This document shows positions 1 to 8,506 of a DNA stretch of 64,000 nucleotides, one piece after another. The stretch spans positions 30,057 to 94,056 of the forward strand of contig CAJQOP010000090.1 of assembly GCA_905479945.1 (NCBI GenBank), read 5' to 3'. The DNA comes from an uncultured Glaciecola sp. (lineage in GTDB: Bacteria; Pseudomonadota; Gammaproteobacteria; Enterobacterales; Alteromonadaceae). The notes under the pieces are model-generated. The model made no database searches. It saw only the letters and a list, made by a program, of their open reading frames with translations, and was not told the origin of the DNA. Made by a program: the position numbers and the translations under genes. Numbering within the stretch: the first letter of the stretch is position 1; each line of letters starts with the position of its first letter.

Positions 1-1
1 A

Positions 2-1105
2 GCATTAGCGGAAACTGAAGATTGTCGCCGTGTGCCTCTATTACAATATTTTGGTGAGCCTGACGTAAATGAAACCTGCTTGAAGTGCGATAATTGTCTA
101 AGTGATGATCAGCAAAAGTCGGACTTAACGGTACCAGCACAAAAATTTCTGTCTTGTGTTCATCGAACTGGACAGCGTTTCGGCGCGTCTCATATCATTG
201 ATGTTTTGCGTGGCTCAAATGCTGAAAAAGTACTACAAAACCAACATAATTTGCTGTCCACCTATGATATAGGCAACGAACTTAGTAAAAAACAATGGAT
301 GACATTATCGCGTCAACTTATTCAAAAGAAGCTGTTGCGACAGGAAGAACAATTCGGCGGATTAAAGTTGACTGAATTGGCTGTAGAAGTGCTCAAGGGT
401 AGGGCTCCATTTTATGCCATGCTGCAGCAACCTGCGCCTGAAAAGCGAAGTGTTGTATCAAAATCCGATGTGATTGGAAATGCTGATTTAGTCGCACTGT
501 TAAAAACAGAACGAAAGAGGATTGCCGATCAAGCCAATGTGCCTCCGTATGCTATTTTTGCAGATAGAAGCTTACAAGAAATGGCATATTACCTGCCGCA
601 TTCAGAGCAAAGTCTATTGCAAATTCATGGTGTTGGAAGCGCAAAATTGACAAAATATGCGTCGATATTTCTATTAATCATTGCTGATTTTTGTGAGCAA
701 CATGATTTGCAAGAAATTCAAAATGAACAAACAGCTAGCTCTCAGGCAAAGAAAGACACTGCAAAATCGGGTAGTCTTGGCAGCAAAACTAAAGAGGTAG
801 TTGAGCGCTTTGAAAATGGTGAGTCTGTGGCTGATTTGTCTTCTTCACTTAAGGTTAAAGACAATACGATTTATAATCATTTATACAAATACGCTCAATT
901 GGGAAACAAGCTAAACAAAGCTGAACGCTTGATCGACGAAGCAGGGCTTAGTGAAAATCAAGCGACAGAAGGGCTTGTAGCTTTTGAAGCGCATGGCAGT
1001 GAACGCTTGAAACCTGTCTATGAAGCATTGAACGAAGTCTTAACATACGAGCAGCTGCATCTGCTAAGAGTTTTTTACCTACAGCATGCTGGCAACACGG
1101 TGTAA
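2..1105 (+). CDS. recQ: ATP-dependent DNA helicase RecQ, C-terminal part (5' end outside window)
   Basis: The reading frame is open from base 2, so the gene enters from the left; the two helicase domains are not in the window. The visible 367 residues start in the zinc-binding subdomain: a CRR motif followed by CLKCDNC gives the four Cys ligands seen in E. coli RecQ. A winged-helix RQC domain follows, then an HRDC domain around residues 155-240 (with LLQIHGVG). The last roughly 110 residues resemble the helix-turn-helix extension (SKTKEVVERF, then TIYNHLYKY, then ERLKPVYEAL) found at the end of many RecQ proteins but absent from E. coli RecQ. Role: 3'-5' DNA unwinding in recombination and fork repair. 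Family assignment is secure; the function of the extension is inferred. Confidence 0.95.
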   Translation, partial: ALAETEDCRRVPLLQYFGEPDVNETCLKCDNCLSDDQQKSDLTVPAQKFLSCVHRTGQRFGASHIIDVLRGSNAEKVLQNQHNLLSTYDIGNELSKKQWMTLSRQLIQKKLLRQEEQFGGLKLTELAVEVLKGRAPFYAMLQQPAPEKRSVVSKSDVIGNADLVALLKTERKRIADQANVPPYAIFADRSLQEMAYYLPHSEQSLLQIHGVGSAKLTKYASIFLLIIADFCEQHDLQEIQNEQTASSQAKKDTAKSGSLGSKTKEVVERFENGESVADLSSSLKVKDNTIYNHLYKYAQLGNKLNKAERLIDEAGLSENQATEGLVAFEAHGSERLKPVYEALNEVLTYEQLHLLRVFYLQHAGNTV

Positions 1106-1117
1106 ACCCCATATAAG

Positions 1118-1147
1118 GGCCTAGCCAAATACAAGCCTAGCCAGATA
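1118..1147. repeat. Short direct repeat after recQ
   Basis: The 13-base unit GCCTAGCCAAATA at 1119-1131 recurs with one change (GCCTAGCCAGATA) at 1135-1147, a 16-base period. It lies in the 218-base gap between recQ and the glp operon. Nothing else was recognised in the gap apart from the palindrome near its end. Probably a chance or slippage duplication. Confidence 0.4.
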
Positions 1148-1293
1148 ATTACTGTTCTATAAGCTCGCATAGTAGGGCAATAAATCCTGTAGTTTAAAAC
1201 GCTAATAAATTGCCTTTATCCTGATTTCAAATTAAAGCTTCATATAGTTATCTATCAAAAATTATTCACTGTCTCTAGCATCACTTTATGTTA

Positions 1294-1314
1294 TGTTTTT
1301 GTTAACGAAAAACA
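1294..1314. promoter_or_regulatory. Palindrome before glpS, candidate operator
   Basis: TGTTTTT at 1294-1300 and AAAAACA at 1308-1314 form a 7-base inverted repeat around GTTAACG. It ends 9 bases before the glpS start codon, a position where a bound repressor would block transcription or initiation. DeoR-family glycerol regulators (GlpR) use A/T-rich palindromes of similar spacing, but the match to the E. coli GlpR consensus is only partial, so the identity of the factor is open. Confidence 0.35.
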
Positions 1315-1323
1315 ATCTCTTAT

Positions 1324-2517
1324 ATGGACGCTACTTTGTCGTTGGAATTGCAGAATATTGGCTTAGTCGCCGATAACCAAACCTACTTAGAAGACATTAA
1401 CCTGACATTTGAATCAGGCGCTTTCAATGTACTGTTAGGCCGCACATTGGCTGGAAAAACTTCCTTGATGAGAGTCATTGCAGGTTTAGACAAGCCGACA
1501 GCCGGAAATGTGCTGCTCAATGGAGAGAACATTACGCGATGTTCGGTTCAAAAACGCAATGTGTCGATGGTCTATCAACAATTTATAAACTACCCGCATT
1601 TTAGTGTTTGGGAAAACATTGCATCACCACTAAAAATAGCAAAGGTGCCTGCGCAAGAGATTAAACGCCGTGTATCTGAAATAGCAGAACTACTGCACAT
1701 CGAGCCTTTTTTGCACAAACAACCATTAGAGTTGTCGGGTGGTCAGCAGCAGCGCTGCGCTATGGCGAGAGCTCTGGTTAAGGATGCTCAAATAATTTTG
1801 TTCGATGAGCCATTAGTAAACTTAGATTATAAGCTTAGAGAAACACTGCGGTTTGAGCTAAAAGCCTTGTTTAAAAAACGCGAGAGTATCGCTATTTATG
1901 CGACTACTGAGGCACACGAAGCGCTGGCGCTAGGCGGAACAACTACGCTCTTGCATGAAGGAAGAGTTTTACAAAATGGAGAAGCCTTGCAGCAATATTA
2001 TCAACCTGCAGACCTGCATGCTGCCGACTTGTACCATGAACCGCCTATGAATCGATTGAACGTATCTATTAAAGAGCGAAAACTACGCGTCGAAAGCTCT
2101 TTATCTGCACAAGCAGAGACTTCATCATCAACGCATGCCGAAGCGCTCATAGCAACAGACATTGAACTTAATAAGAACGACTATCTTGCGAGCTTAAACG
2201 ATGGCATCTATCAATGCGCAGTTAGGCCAGATCAAGTCTATTTGACATCGACACATTTATCAGAGCTAGTCATAACAGGGCAAGTCGATTTAGCTGAAAT
2301 AAGTGCATCCGAAACTTTTGTGCATGTCACCTTGAGTGATCCCGCATTCGATTCCTTGACGTGGGTAGTGCACTTGCAGGGTATTCACGATTTTGATCCT
2401 GATGCAAAACTCAGATTATTTGTTGCTGTGAAAGATATGTACTTATTTGATCAGCAGGGGGCTTCGGTGTGCTCGCCAAAATTGGCCTTAGCACCGAAGT
2501 CGAAGGAGCTAAGTTAA
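1324..2517 (+). CDS. glpS: Glycerol ABC transporter, ATP-binding subunit GlpS
   Basis: First of two ATPases of a GlpSTPQV-type importer, which in rhizobia takes up glycerol across the inner membrane. The 397-residue protein has a Walker A of the form GRTLAGKTS, in which the usual GPSGCGK is altered in the way typical of GlpS. It also has the Q-loop segment VYQQFINYP, the signature LSGGQQQR and the Walker B ILFDEPLVNLD, then a MalK-like C-terminal regulatory domain from about residue 240. No clear Shine-Dalgarno precedes the ATG, unlike the following genes. Its stop codon shares a base with the next start (TAATG). Substrate is inferred from the family, not shown here; sugar-phosphate uptake is the main alternative. 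Confidence 0.88.
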   Translation: MDATLSLELQNIGLVADNQTYLEDINLTFESGAFNVLLGRTLAGKTSLMRVIAGLDKPTAGNVLLNGENITRCSVQKRNVSMVYQQFINYPHFSVWENIASPLKIAKVPAQEIKRRVSEIAELLHIEPFLHKQPLELSGGQQQRCAMARALVKDAQIILFDEPLVNLDYKLRETLRFELKALFKKRESIAIYATTEAHEALALGGTTTLLHEGRVLQNGEALQQYYQPADLHAADLYHEPPMNRLNVSIKERKLRVESSLSAQAETSSSTHAEALIATDIELNKNDYLASLNDGIYQCAVRPDQVYLTSTHLSELVITGQVDLAEISASETFVHVTLSDPAFDSLTWVVHLQGIHDFDPDAKLRLFVAVKDMYLFDQQGASVCSPKLALAPKSKELS

Positions 2518-3683
2518 TGGCTAGCATTACTCTTCGCCAACTTGCTCATAGTTATGATGGCGAAACCTTCGCATTACAGCACCTAGACCATGTTTGGCAA
2601 CAAGGTGGGGCTTATGCACTCCTTGGTCCTTCTGGATGTGGCAAAAGTACCCTGTTGAATATTATCTCCGGATTAGTGATGCCTTCAGAAGGTGAGGTGT
2701 TATTTGATGATATTCGCGTCAATGAACTATCACCTCAGCAGCGCAATATCGCCCAAGTTTTCCAATTTCCAGTGGTTTATGACGCGATGACGGTGCGTCA
2801 AAACCTAGCGTTTCCACTAAAAAATATGAAATTAGAAAAAGCGCCAATCAATGCCAAGGTAGATGAAATTGCCGAACTTTTAGGCTTGAGCGAAAAGCTA
2901 GCTAAAAAAGCAAAAGGCTTGAGTGCCGACGATAAGCAAAAGGTTTCGATGGGCCGAGGCTTGGTGCGAGACGATGTTTCCGCCATTTTATTTGATGAGC
3001 CACTTACCGTTATTGACCCACATTTAAAATGGAAGTTAAGGCGTAAATTAAAAGAGATCCATGAAAAGCTTAATATTACGATGGTGTATGTAACGCATGA
3101 TCAATTAGAGGCCGCTACTTTCGCCGATGAAATTGCAGTGATGTACGAAGGAAAAATAGTACAGTTTGGTACTCCTCAATCATTATTCGAGAGACCAAAT
3201 CATACATTTGTTGGCTATTTTATTGGCAGCCCAGGTATGAATTTCATTGATGTTCAGGTTGGTGAAAATGGTTTATCAAGCCAAGGGACAACATTTCATC
3301 TCGAGCAAGCCCTAGTTGATTCGCTGAACGGGCTTATTAGCCAGAACATGAAGCTTGGGATACGCCCTGAGCATATTCAAATTGTAAGTTCTGCAACGGA
3401 AACTAGTTACAGTGCCGATGTCGAGTTTATTGAACACCTTGGCGATCATCAAATTGTGACGGTGCAGTTTCTGCAACAACGATGGCATATCCGTGTCGCT
3501 GAAAGTTATCGATGTAATGATGCATGTGTTCATTTTGAATTGCCTAAAATGAATTTGAAGATATTCGTCGATGAATATTTGTTTGAGCTTGAATCATTAC
3601 CATTGATTAATAAGGGATCCGCTTCATCGGAATTGACACCGCTGCACAAAAATACAGCAGAAGTAAGAGGCGCGCATGACTAA
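2517..3683 (+). CDS. glpT: Glycerol ABC transporter, ATP-binding subunit GlpT
   Basis: Second ATPase of the importer (388 residues), presumably forming a heterodimer with GlpS. Visible motifs are GPSGCGKST (Walker A), AQVFQFPVVYDAMT (Q-loop), ILFDEPLTVIDP (Walker B) and VTHDQLEAATFAD (H-loop). The ABC signature is degenerate (LSADDKQKVSMGRG in place of LSGGQ), as in rhizobial GlpT. The start at 2517 was chosen over an in-frame ATG at 2469 because AAGGAG lies 9 bases upstream and the TAATG overlap with glpS implies coupled translation. The name follows the ABC system; it is not the unrelated glycerol-3-phosphate antiporter GlpT of E. coli. Confidence 0.88.
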   Translation: MASITLRQLAHSYDGETFALQHLDHVWQQGGAYALLGPSGCGKSTLLNIISGLVMPSEGEVLFDDIRVNELSPQQRNIAQVFQFPVVYDAMTVRQNLAFPLKNMKLEKAPINAKVDEIAELLGLSEKLAKKAKGLSADDKQKVSMGRGLVRDDVSAILFDEPLTVIDPHLKWKLRRKLKEIHEKLNITMVYVTHDQLEAATFADEIAVMYEGKIVQFGTPQSLFERPNHTFVGYFIGSPGMNFIDVQVGENGLSSQGTTFHLEQALVDSLNGLISQNMKLGIRPEHIQIVSSATETSYSADVEFIEHLGDHQIVTVQFLQQRWHIRVAESYRCNDACVHFELPKMNLKIFVDEYLFELESLPLINKGSASSELTPLHKNTAEVRGAHD

Positions 3684-4584
3684 ACTGCGCAACAACAAAG
3701 CATGGTGGCTAGTGCTCCCAATGTTCGTTTTAGTGGCGTTTTCAGCCATTATTCCGCTGATGACGGTGGTTAACTACTCTGTTCAAGATATTTTTGACCA
3801 AAATACGGCTTACTTTGTCGGTGTTGAATGGTATCAAGAGGTACTCAGAGATACTCGATTACACGATTCATTAATACGCCAATTTATATTTTCATTTAGT
3901 GTTCTAGTTATTGAAATTCCATTGGGTATTCTTATTGCCTTATTGATGCCCAAAACGCCAAATTGGAAGACGTCTTTGGTGCTTATTTTGTTAGCGCTTC
4001 CACTGCTGATCCCGTGGAACGTCGTTGGTACCATTTGGCAAGTTTTTGCGCGAGGGGATATTGGCCTATTTGGTTGGGCAGTGAACGCTTTGGGTATTGA
4101 TTATAATTATACTTCTAACAGCCTCGATGCTTGGCTTACCGTTTTATTAATGGATGTATGGCATTGGACTCCTCTTGTGGCCTTGTTATGTTATTCAGGT
4201 TTAAGAGCCATTCCCAATGCTTATTATCAAGCAGCACAGATTGATCGCGCTTCTCGTTGGGCAGTGTTTCGTTATATTCAATTGCCCCGGCTTAAATCGG
4301 TGTTAGTGATAGCTGTATTGCTGCGATTTATGGATAGCTTTATGATTTATACTGAACCTTTTGTTTTGACAGGTGGCGGTCCGGGGAATGCCACCACGTT
4401 TTTAAGCCAATCGCTTACACAAATGGCCGTGGGACAATTCGATTTAGGGCCGGCAGCTGCATTTTCACTAATTTATTTCTTAATTGTCTTATTGGTTTCG
4501 TGGTTGTTTTTCACTACCTTAACTTATGAAAGAGAGGATACAGCTCAGTATAAAGCAGTCCAGCATAATGAGGGAGGCTCTTAA
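3676..4584 (+). CDS. glpP: Glycerol ABC transporter permease GlpP
   Basis: Inner-membrane permease of the MalF/UgpA type, 302 residues with about six hydrophobic segments (the first at residues 10-30) and an EAA-type cytoplasmic loop around IDRASRWAVFRYIQLPRL, which docks on the ATPases. The start overlaps the glpT stop by 8 bases, and its own stop overlaps the next start as TAATG. Position and family fit pore formation together with GlpQ. Confidence 0.9.
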   Translation: MTKLRNNKAWWLVLPMFVLVAFSAIIPLMTVVNYSVQDIFDQNTAYFVGVEWYQEVLRDTRLHDSLIRQFIFSFSVLVIEIPLGILIALLMPKTPNWKTSLVLILLALPLLIPWNVVGTIWQVFARGDIGLFGWAVNALGIDYNYTSNSLDAWLTVLLMDVWHWTPLVALLCYSGLRAIPNAYYQAAQIDRASRWAVFRYIQLPRLKSVLVIAVLLRFMDSFMIYTEPFVLTGGGPGNATTFLSQSLTQMAVGQFDLGPAAAFSLIYFLIVLLVSWLFFTTLTYEREDTAQYKAVQHNEGGS

Positions 4585-5399
4585 TGCAAACTAAAGATAT
4601 GTCGATGCGAAAGTTGCTGGGCCTGATCTTGTATATCTCCTTTATTTTGCTGCCGATTTATTGGCTGCTGATGATGTCCTTTAAAACCAATGAAGAAATA
4701 CTTGCTCAACTCACACTATGGCCACAAGACTTCACCTTTAAAAATTATATTACTATTTTTACCGACAGCACTTGGTATATGGGTTACGTTAACTCAATGA
4801 TATATGTGGTGCTCAATACAGCCATCACATTAACCGTTGCACTGCCAGCCGCGTATGCTTTTAGTCGATTCAAATTTGTCGGTGATAAACACTTGTTTTT
4901 TTGGCTGCTAAGCAATCGAATGGCGCCGCCAGCTGTGTTTCTATTGCCCTTCTTTCAGCTGTATTCGTCAGTGGGCTTATTTGATACACATTTGGCTGTA
5001 GCGCTTGCGCATTGTTTGTTTAGTATTCCTTTAGCAGTATGGATTTTGGAAGGATTCATGTCGGGCGTACCAAAAGAGATTGATGAAACTGCATTTATTG
5101 ACGGCTACAGTTTTGGACGTTTTTTTATTAAGATATTTTTGCCCATGATCCGTTCAGGTATTGGCGTAACAGCTTTTTTCAGCTTTATGTTTTCATGGGT
5201 AGAGTTATTGCTCGCAAGAACCTTAACGTCTGTAGATGCTAAACCTATTTCTGCGATTATGACGCGCACGGTTGGAGCTGCAGGTATTGATTGGGGTCTG
5301 CTAGCAGCGGCAGGCGTTTTGACCATTATTCCTGGTATTTTAGTGATATGGTTTGTTCGTAATCATGTAGCAAAAGGCTTTGCCTTGGGGCGGGTTTGA
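4584..5399 (+). CDS. glpQ: Glycerol ABC transporter permease GlpQ
   Basis: Second permease (271 residues), of the MalG/UgpE type, with six predicted membrane segments. The EAA loop EIDETAFIDGYSFGRFFIKIFLPM contains the conserved E..A..DG pattern. GAGGGAGG lies 5-12 bases before the ATG. Translation is coupled to glpP. The gene name belongs to the ABC system and should not be confused with the periplasmic phosphodiesterase GlpQ. Confidence 0.9.
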   Translation: MQTKDMSMRKLLGLILYISFILLPIYWLLMMSFKTNEEILAQLTLWPQDFTFKNYITIFTDSTWYMGYVNSMIYVVLNTAITLTVALPAAYAFSRFKFVGDKHLFFWLLSNRMAPPAVFLLPFFQLYSSVGLFDTHLAVALAHCLFSIPLAVWILEGFMSGVPKEIDETAFIDGYSFGRFFIKIFLPMIRSGIGVTAFFSFMFSWVELLLARTLTSVDAKPISAIMTRTVGAAGIDWGLLAAAGVLTIIPGILVIWFVRNHVAKGFALGRV

Positions 5400-5468
5400 T
5401 GATTACGAGTTTTCAGATTACCATCGCTAAGGGTATGCACAAAAGCGCAAAAATAAGAGGAAATAACC

Positions 5469-5774
5469 ATGGAAGATGATTTGCCTGAGGCTATTTCCCT
5501 ATTTGCTTGGATGGCTTGGACTCAGCCAACGGCATTATTTTTTGTTGGTATTGGCACCATTATATTGATCATGACGGTTTATGAAATAAAACGCCCATGC
5601 GCGCAAAGGAAAGGTTTTTTGCCAATAGCCACTACCCGTGGTGATCGTCTATTTATTAGTTTGTTGACCAGTGCGTTTTTGCATTTAATTGTGCTTGGCG
5701 CAACTGATTGGAGTATATGGATAGCGCTTGCTATCTCAACATTTTTACTATTAATTACCTTGCGCTGGGGATGA
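5469..5774 (+). CDS. DUF2160 small membrane protein of the glycerol transporter operon
   Basis: A 101-residue protein with three hydrophobic stretches (about residues 19-40, 60-77 and 79-99) separated by a basic loop (KRPCAQRKG). AGAGGAAATAACC precedes the ATG. DUF2160 proteins characteristically lie between the second permease and the binding-protein gene of GlpSTPQV operons, exactly as here, which suggests an accessory or assembly role in the transporter. No activity is known to me. Confidence 0.8.
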   Translation: MEDDLPEAISLFAWMAWTQPTALFFVGIGTIILIMTVYEIKRPCAQRKGFLPIATTRGDRLFISLLTSAFLHLIVLGATDWSIWIALAISTFLLLITLRWG

Positions 5775-5812
5775 TTCTCAAAGCGCAAAGCTTATGTTTA
5801 AAGGATAGAATA

Positions 5813-7534
5813 ATGAAGATAACGCAACTAATTAAACCACTGTTAATAGGTAGTTGCCTGCTGACAATGGGTGTGCAAATGGCAATCGCAGATGAACAAG
5901 CAGCGAAGCGCTGGCTTGAGGCTGAATTTGCAGATTCAACCCTTACACCAGAGCAACAAATGCAGGAAATGCGCTGGTTTATCGACGCAGCTAAATCGTT
6001 CGAAGGCACGAAAATATCGGTAGCATCTGAAACCATTGCGACCCATGAGTATGAATCTAAGGTACTCGCTAAAGCGTTTACAGAAATTACCGGCATAGAA
6101 GTCACGCATGACCTTATTCAAGAAGGCGACGTGGTAGAAAAATTGCAAACACAAATGCAATCAGGACGCAGTATTTACGACGCTTATATTAATGATTCAG
6201 ATTTAATTGGTACCCATTTTCGCTATGGCAAAGTTGTCTCAATTACTGACATGATGACAGGTGATGGCAAACAATTCACCTTGCCGACATTGGACTTGGA
6301 AGACTTTATTGGCCTGAGTTTTACCACCGGGCCAGACGGCAAGGTTTATCAGTTGCCTGCTCAGCAATTTGCCAATTTGTATTGGTTTCGTGCAGACTGG
6401 TTTGCAAGAGATGATTTCAAAACACAGTTTAAAGTACGCTACGGATATGAGCTTGGCGTCCCTGTTAATTGGTCAGCTTATGAGGATATTGCTGAATTCT
6501 TCAGTAAACATGTAAAAACTATTGATGGCAAAGCGGTATATGGGCATATGGATTATGGGAAGAAAGATCCCTCTTTAGGCTGGCGTTTTACTGATGCTTG
6601 GTTTTCTATGGCAGGGGCGGGAGACAAAGGTATTCCTAATGGCTTGCCGGTTGATGAATGGGGAATTCGTGTAGATGGTTGTCGCCCTGTAGGTTCTAGC
6701 GTAAGTCGAGGCGGAGCAACTAACGGTCCGGCGGCAGTTTATGCAACACAAAAATATGTTGATTGGTTACGAGACTATGCGCCACCAGAAGCACAAGGTA
6801 TGACGTTCTCAGAAGCAGGGCCAGTGCCTGCACAGGGTAACATCGCTCAACAAATATTTTGGTATACCGCGTTTACCGCCAGCATGAACACAGAGGGTTT
6901 GCCTGTAGTTAATGAGGACGGAACACCTAAATGGAGAATGGCGCCGTCGCCAAAAGGCCCGTATTGGGAAGAAGGAATGAAGTTAGGTTATCAGGATACG
7001 GGTGCCTGGACCTTCTTCAATTCGACTCCAAAGAAACAGCGACTGGCTGCATGGTTATACGCCCAATTCACAGTATCTAAAACGGTATCATTGAAAAAAA
7101 CATTAGTTGGCCTTACACCGATTCGCGAATCGGATATTAACTCACAACAAATGACTGATATTGCACCTAAGCTAGGTGGTTTAGTCGAGTTTTATCGCAG
7201 CCCAGCTCGCGTACAATGGACGCCAACAGGAACAAACGTGCCTGATTATCCGAAGCTTGCACAGTTGTGGTGGAAGTTTATAGCGGAAGTGACTAGTGGA
7301 GAAAGCACACCACAGGAAGCACTAGACGGTCTGGCAAAAGCACAAGACAGAGTAATGCAGCGTCTCGAGCGCGCGAAAGTGCAGGGCGAATGCGGTCCAA
7401 AACTGAATAAACCGCGATCAGCTGAATATTGGTTGAATCAGCCAGGAGCACCTAAAGCAAAACTCGCTAATGAAAAGCCAAAAGGCCAGACAGTCGCTTA
7501 TGATGAGTTGTTAAAGAGTTGGCAATCTGAATGA
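5813..7534 (+). CDS. glpV: Glycerol ABC transporter substrate-binding protein GlpV
   Basis: Periplasmic solute-binding protein of 573 residues, the size expected for GlpV and longer than usual sugar-binding proteins. The N-terminus is a Sec signal peptide (KITQLIKPLLIGSCLLTMG, probable cleavage after AIA). The frame is open upstream to 5708, but the start at 5813 is preferred: it has AAAGGAT upstream, gives the signal peptide, and avoids overlap with the DUF2160 gene. It is the last gene of the operon; glpD, glpK and glpF, often linked elsewhere, are absent from the window. No terminator was seen in the 72 bases that follow. Confidence 0.88.
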   Translation: MKITQLIKPLLIGSCLLTMGVQMAIADEQAAKRWLEAEFADSTLTPEQQMQEMRWFIDAAKSFEGTKISVASETIATHEYESKVLAKAFTEITGIEVTHDLIQEGDVVEKLQTQMQSGRSIYDAYINDSDLIGTHFRYGKVVSITDMMTGDGKQFTLPTLDLEDFIGLSFTTGPDGKVYQLPAQQFANLYWFRADWFARDDFKTQFKVRYGYELGVPVNWSAYEDIAEFFSKHVKTIDGKAVYGHMDYGKKDPSLGWRFTDAWFSMAGAGDKGIPNGLPVDEWGIRVDGCRPVGSSVSRGGATNGPAAVYATQKYVDWLRDYAPPEAQGMTFSEAGPVPAQGNIAQQIFWYTAFTASMNTEGLPVVNEDGTPKWRMAPSPKGPYWEEGMKLGYQDTGAWTFFNSTPKKQRLAAWLYAQFTVSKTVSLKKTLVGLTPIRESDINSQQMTDIAPKLGGLVEFYRSPARVQWTPTGTNVPDYPKLAQLWWKFIAEVTSGESTPQEALDGLAKAQDRVMQRLERAKVQGECGPKLNKPRSAEYWLNQPGAPKAKLANEKPKGQTVAYDELLKSWQSE

Positions 7535-7606
7535 TCGCGTTCTTCTTGTATTGCTAAATTATAGTGATTACTCTTCTTTTATCCTATTTTATTACTTAAG
7601 GTTTAT

Positions 7607-8278
7607 ATGAATTTTGCTGAATTTGCGGCATCCAGAAAAAGTGTTCGAGGCTTTAAACAAAAGGCCGTTTCTAAAGAGATTGTTGATGCTGTTATAAACA
7701 CAGCAAAATGGGCACCTTCGTCTTACAATACTCAGACTTGGCGTGTGCATGCTGTTACCGGCGAAGTGCTAGATAAAATACGTGAAGGCAATACTAAAGA
7801 TACACTCGCCGGTAAGCCGCATGTTCGTGACTTCCCTTACAAAGAAGACTATGAGGGAGTGCACAGAAAGCGTCAAGTCGATGTAGCGATTCAACTTTTT
7901 GAAGTAATGGGTATAACAAGAGAAGATAAAGAAAAGCGTATGGATTGGATGATGAGAGGTTTTCGCCAGTTTGATGCGCCTGTATCACTCGTTCTTACTT
8001 ATGATAAGTCCTTAGAGCCAGCAGGCATAACTCAATTTAGTTTGGGCTCATTGGCTTATGGAATTGTTTTGGCAGCGTGGGATCTAGGCTTGGGCTGTGT
8101 TATAAATGGTCAAGGTATTATGCAATCGGATGTGGTGCATAAATATGCTCAAATACCAGACAATGAAGCCATCATGATTTGTATCGCTATGGGATATCCT
8201 GATGAGGACTTTGCAGCCAATGACGTGCGCTCGGTTCGTGCCGATAATGAGGACTTTGTGCGTTATCATGGCTTCTAA
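7607..8278 (+). CDS. Nitroreductase family protein
   Basis: FMN-dependent oxidoreductase of the nitroreductase superfamily, 223 residues. Visible family features are the N-terminal R.S.R.F pattern (ASRKSVRGF), WAPSSYNTQTWRV (FMN-phosphate contact) and the glycine-rich segment near GLGCVINGQGI. Such enzymes use NAD(P)H to reduce nitro compounds or quinones; the physiological substrate cannot be read from sequence. TTAAGG lies 7 bases before the ATG. It stands alone, convergent with the GGDEF gene. Confidence 0.85.
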   Translation: MNFAEFAASRKSVRGFKQKAVSKEIVDAVINTAKWAPSSYNTQTWRVHAVTGEVLDKIREGNTKDTLAGKPHVRDFPYKEDYEGVHRKRQVDVAIQLFEVMGITREDKEKRMDWMMRGFRQFDAPVSLVLTYDKSLEPAGITQFSLGSLAYGIVLAAWDLGLGCVINGQGIMQSDVVHKYAQIPDNEAIMICIAMGYPDEDFAANDVRSVRADNEDFVRYHGF

Positions 8279-8345
8279 ATATGCAGATTGCTGTGATCGT
8301 GCCTTGAGTAATTGCAGCAAACATTGATTCTATTGATGTTATATT

Positions 8346-8382
8346 AAAAGAGTCAGGTTCGTATTAGTGATGCGCCTGACTC
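8346..8382 (-). terminator. Rho-independent terminator between nitroreductase and GGDEF genes
   Basis: GAGTCAGG (8350-8357) pairs with CCTGACTC (8375-8382), with an inner five-pair helix CGTAT/ATGCG. Read on the minus strand the hairpin is followed by four T, placing it to end the rsbQ/GGDEF transcript; it may also stop the plus-strand nitroreductase mRNA. Confidence 0.65.
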
Positions 8383-8506
8383 GCAAAGGTTTTAATACTA
8401 AACCGTATACATTTGGTTTTTTCAACTATACTCTCTACCTTACTTTCAACGGTACTTACTTGATTAGTGAAATATGGATAACAAGGCTCAAATAGAATTT
8501 CGTTTA

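Noticed and set aside
5708..5812. Longer N-terminus for GlpV
   Set aside because: It overlaps the DUF2160 gene and hides the signal peptide; AAAGGAT precedes the ATG at 5813.
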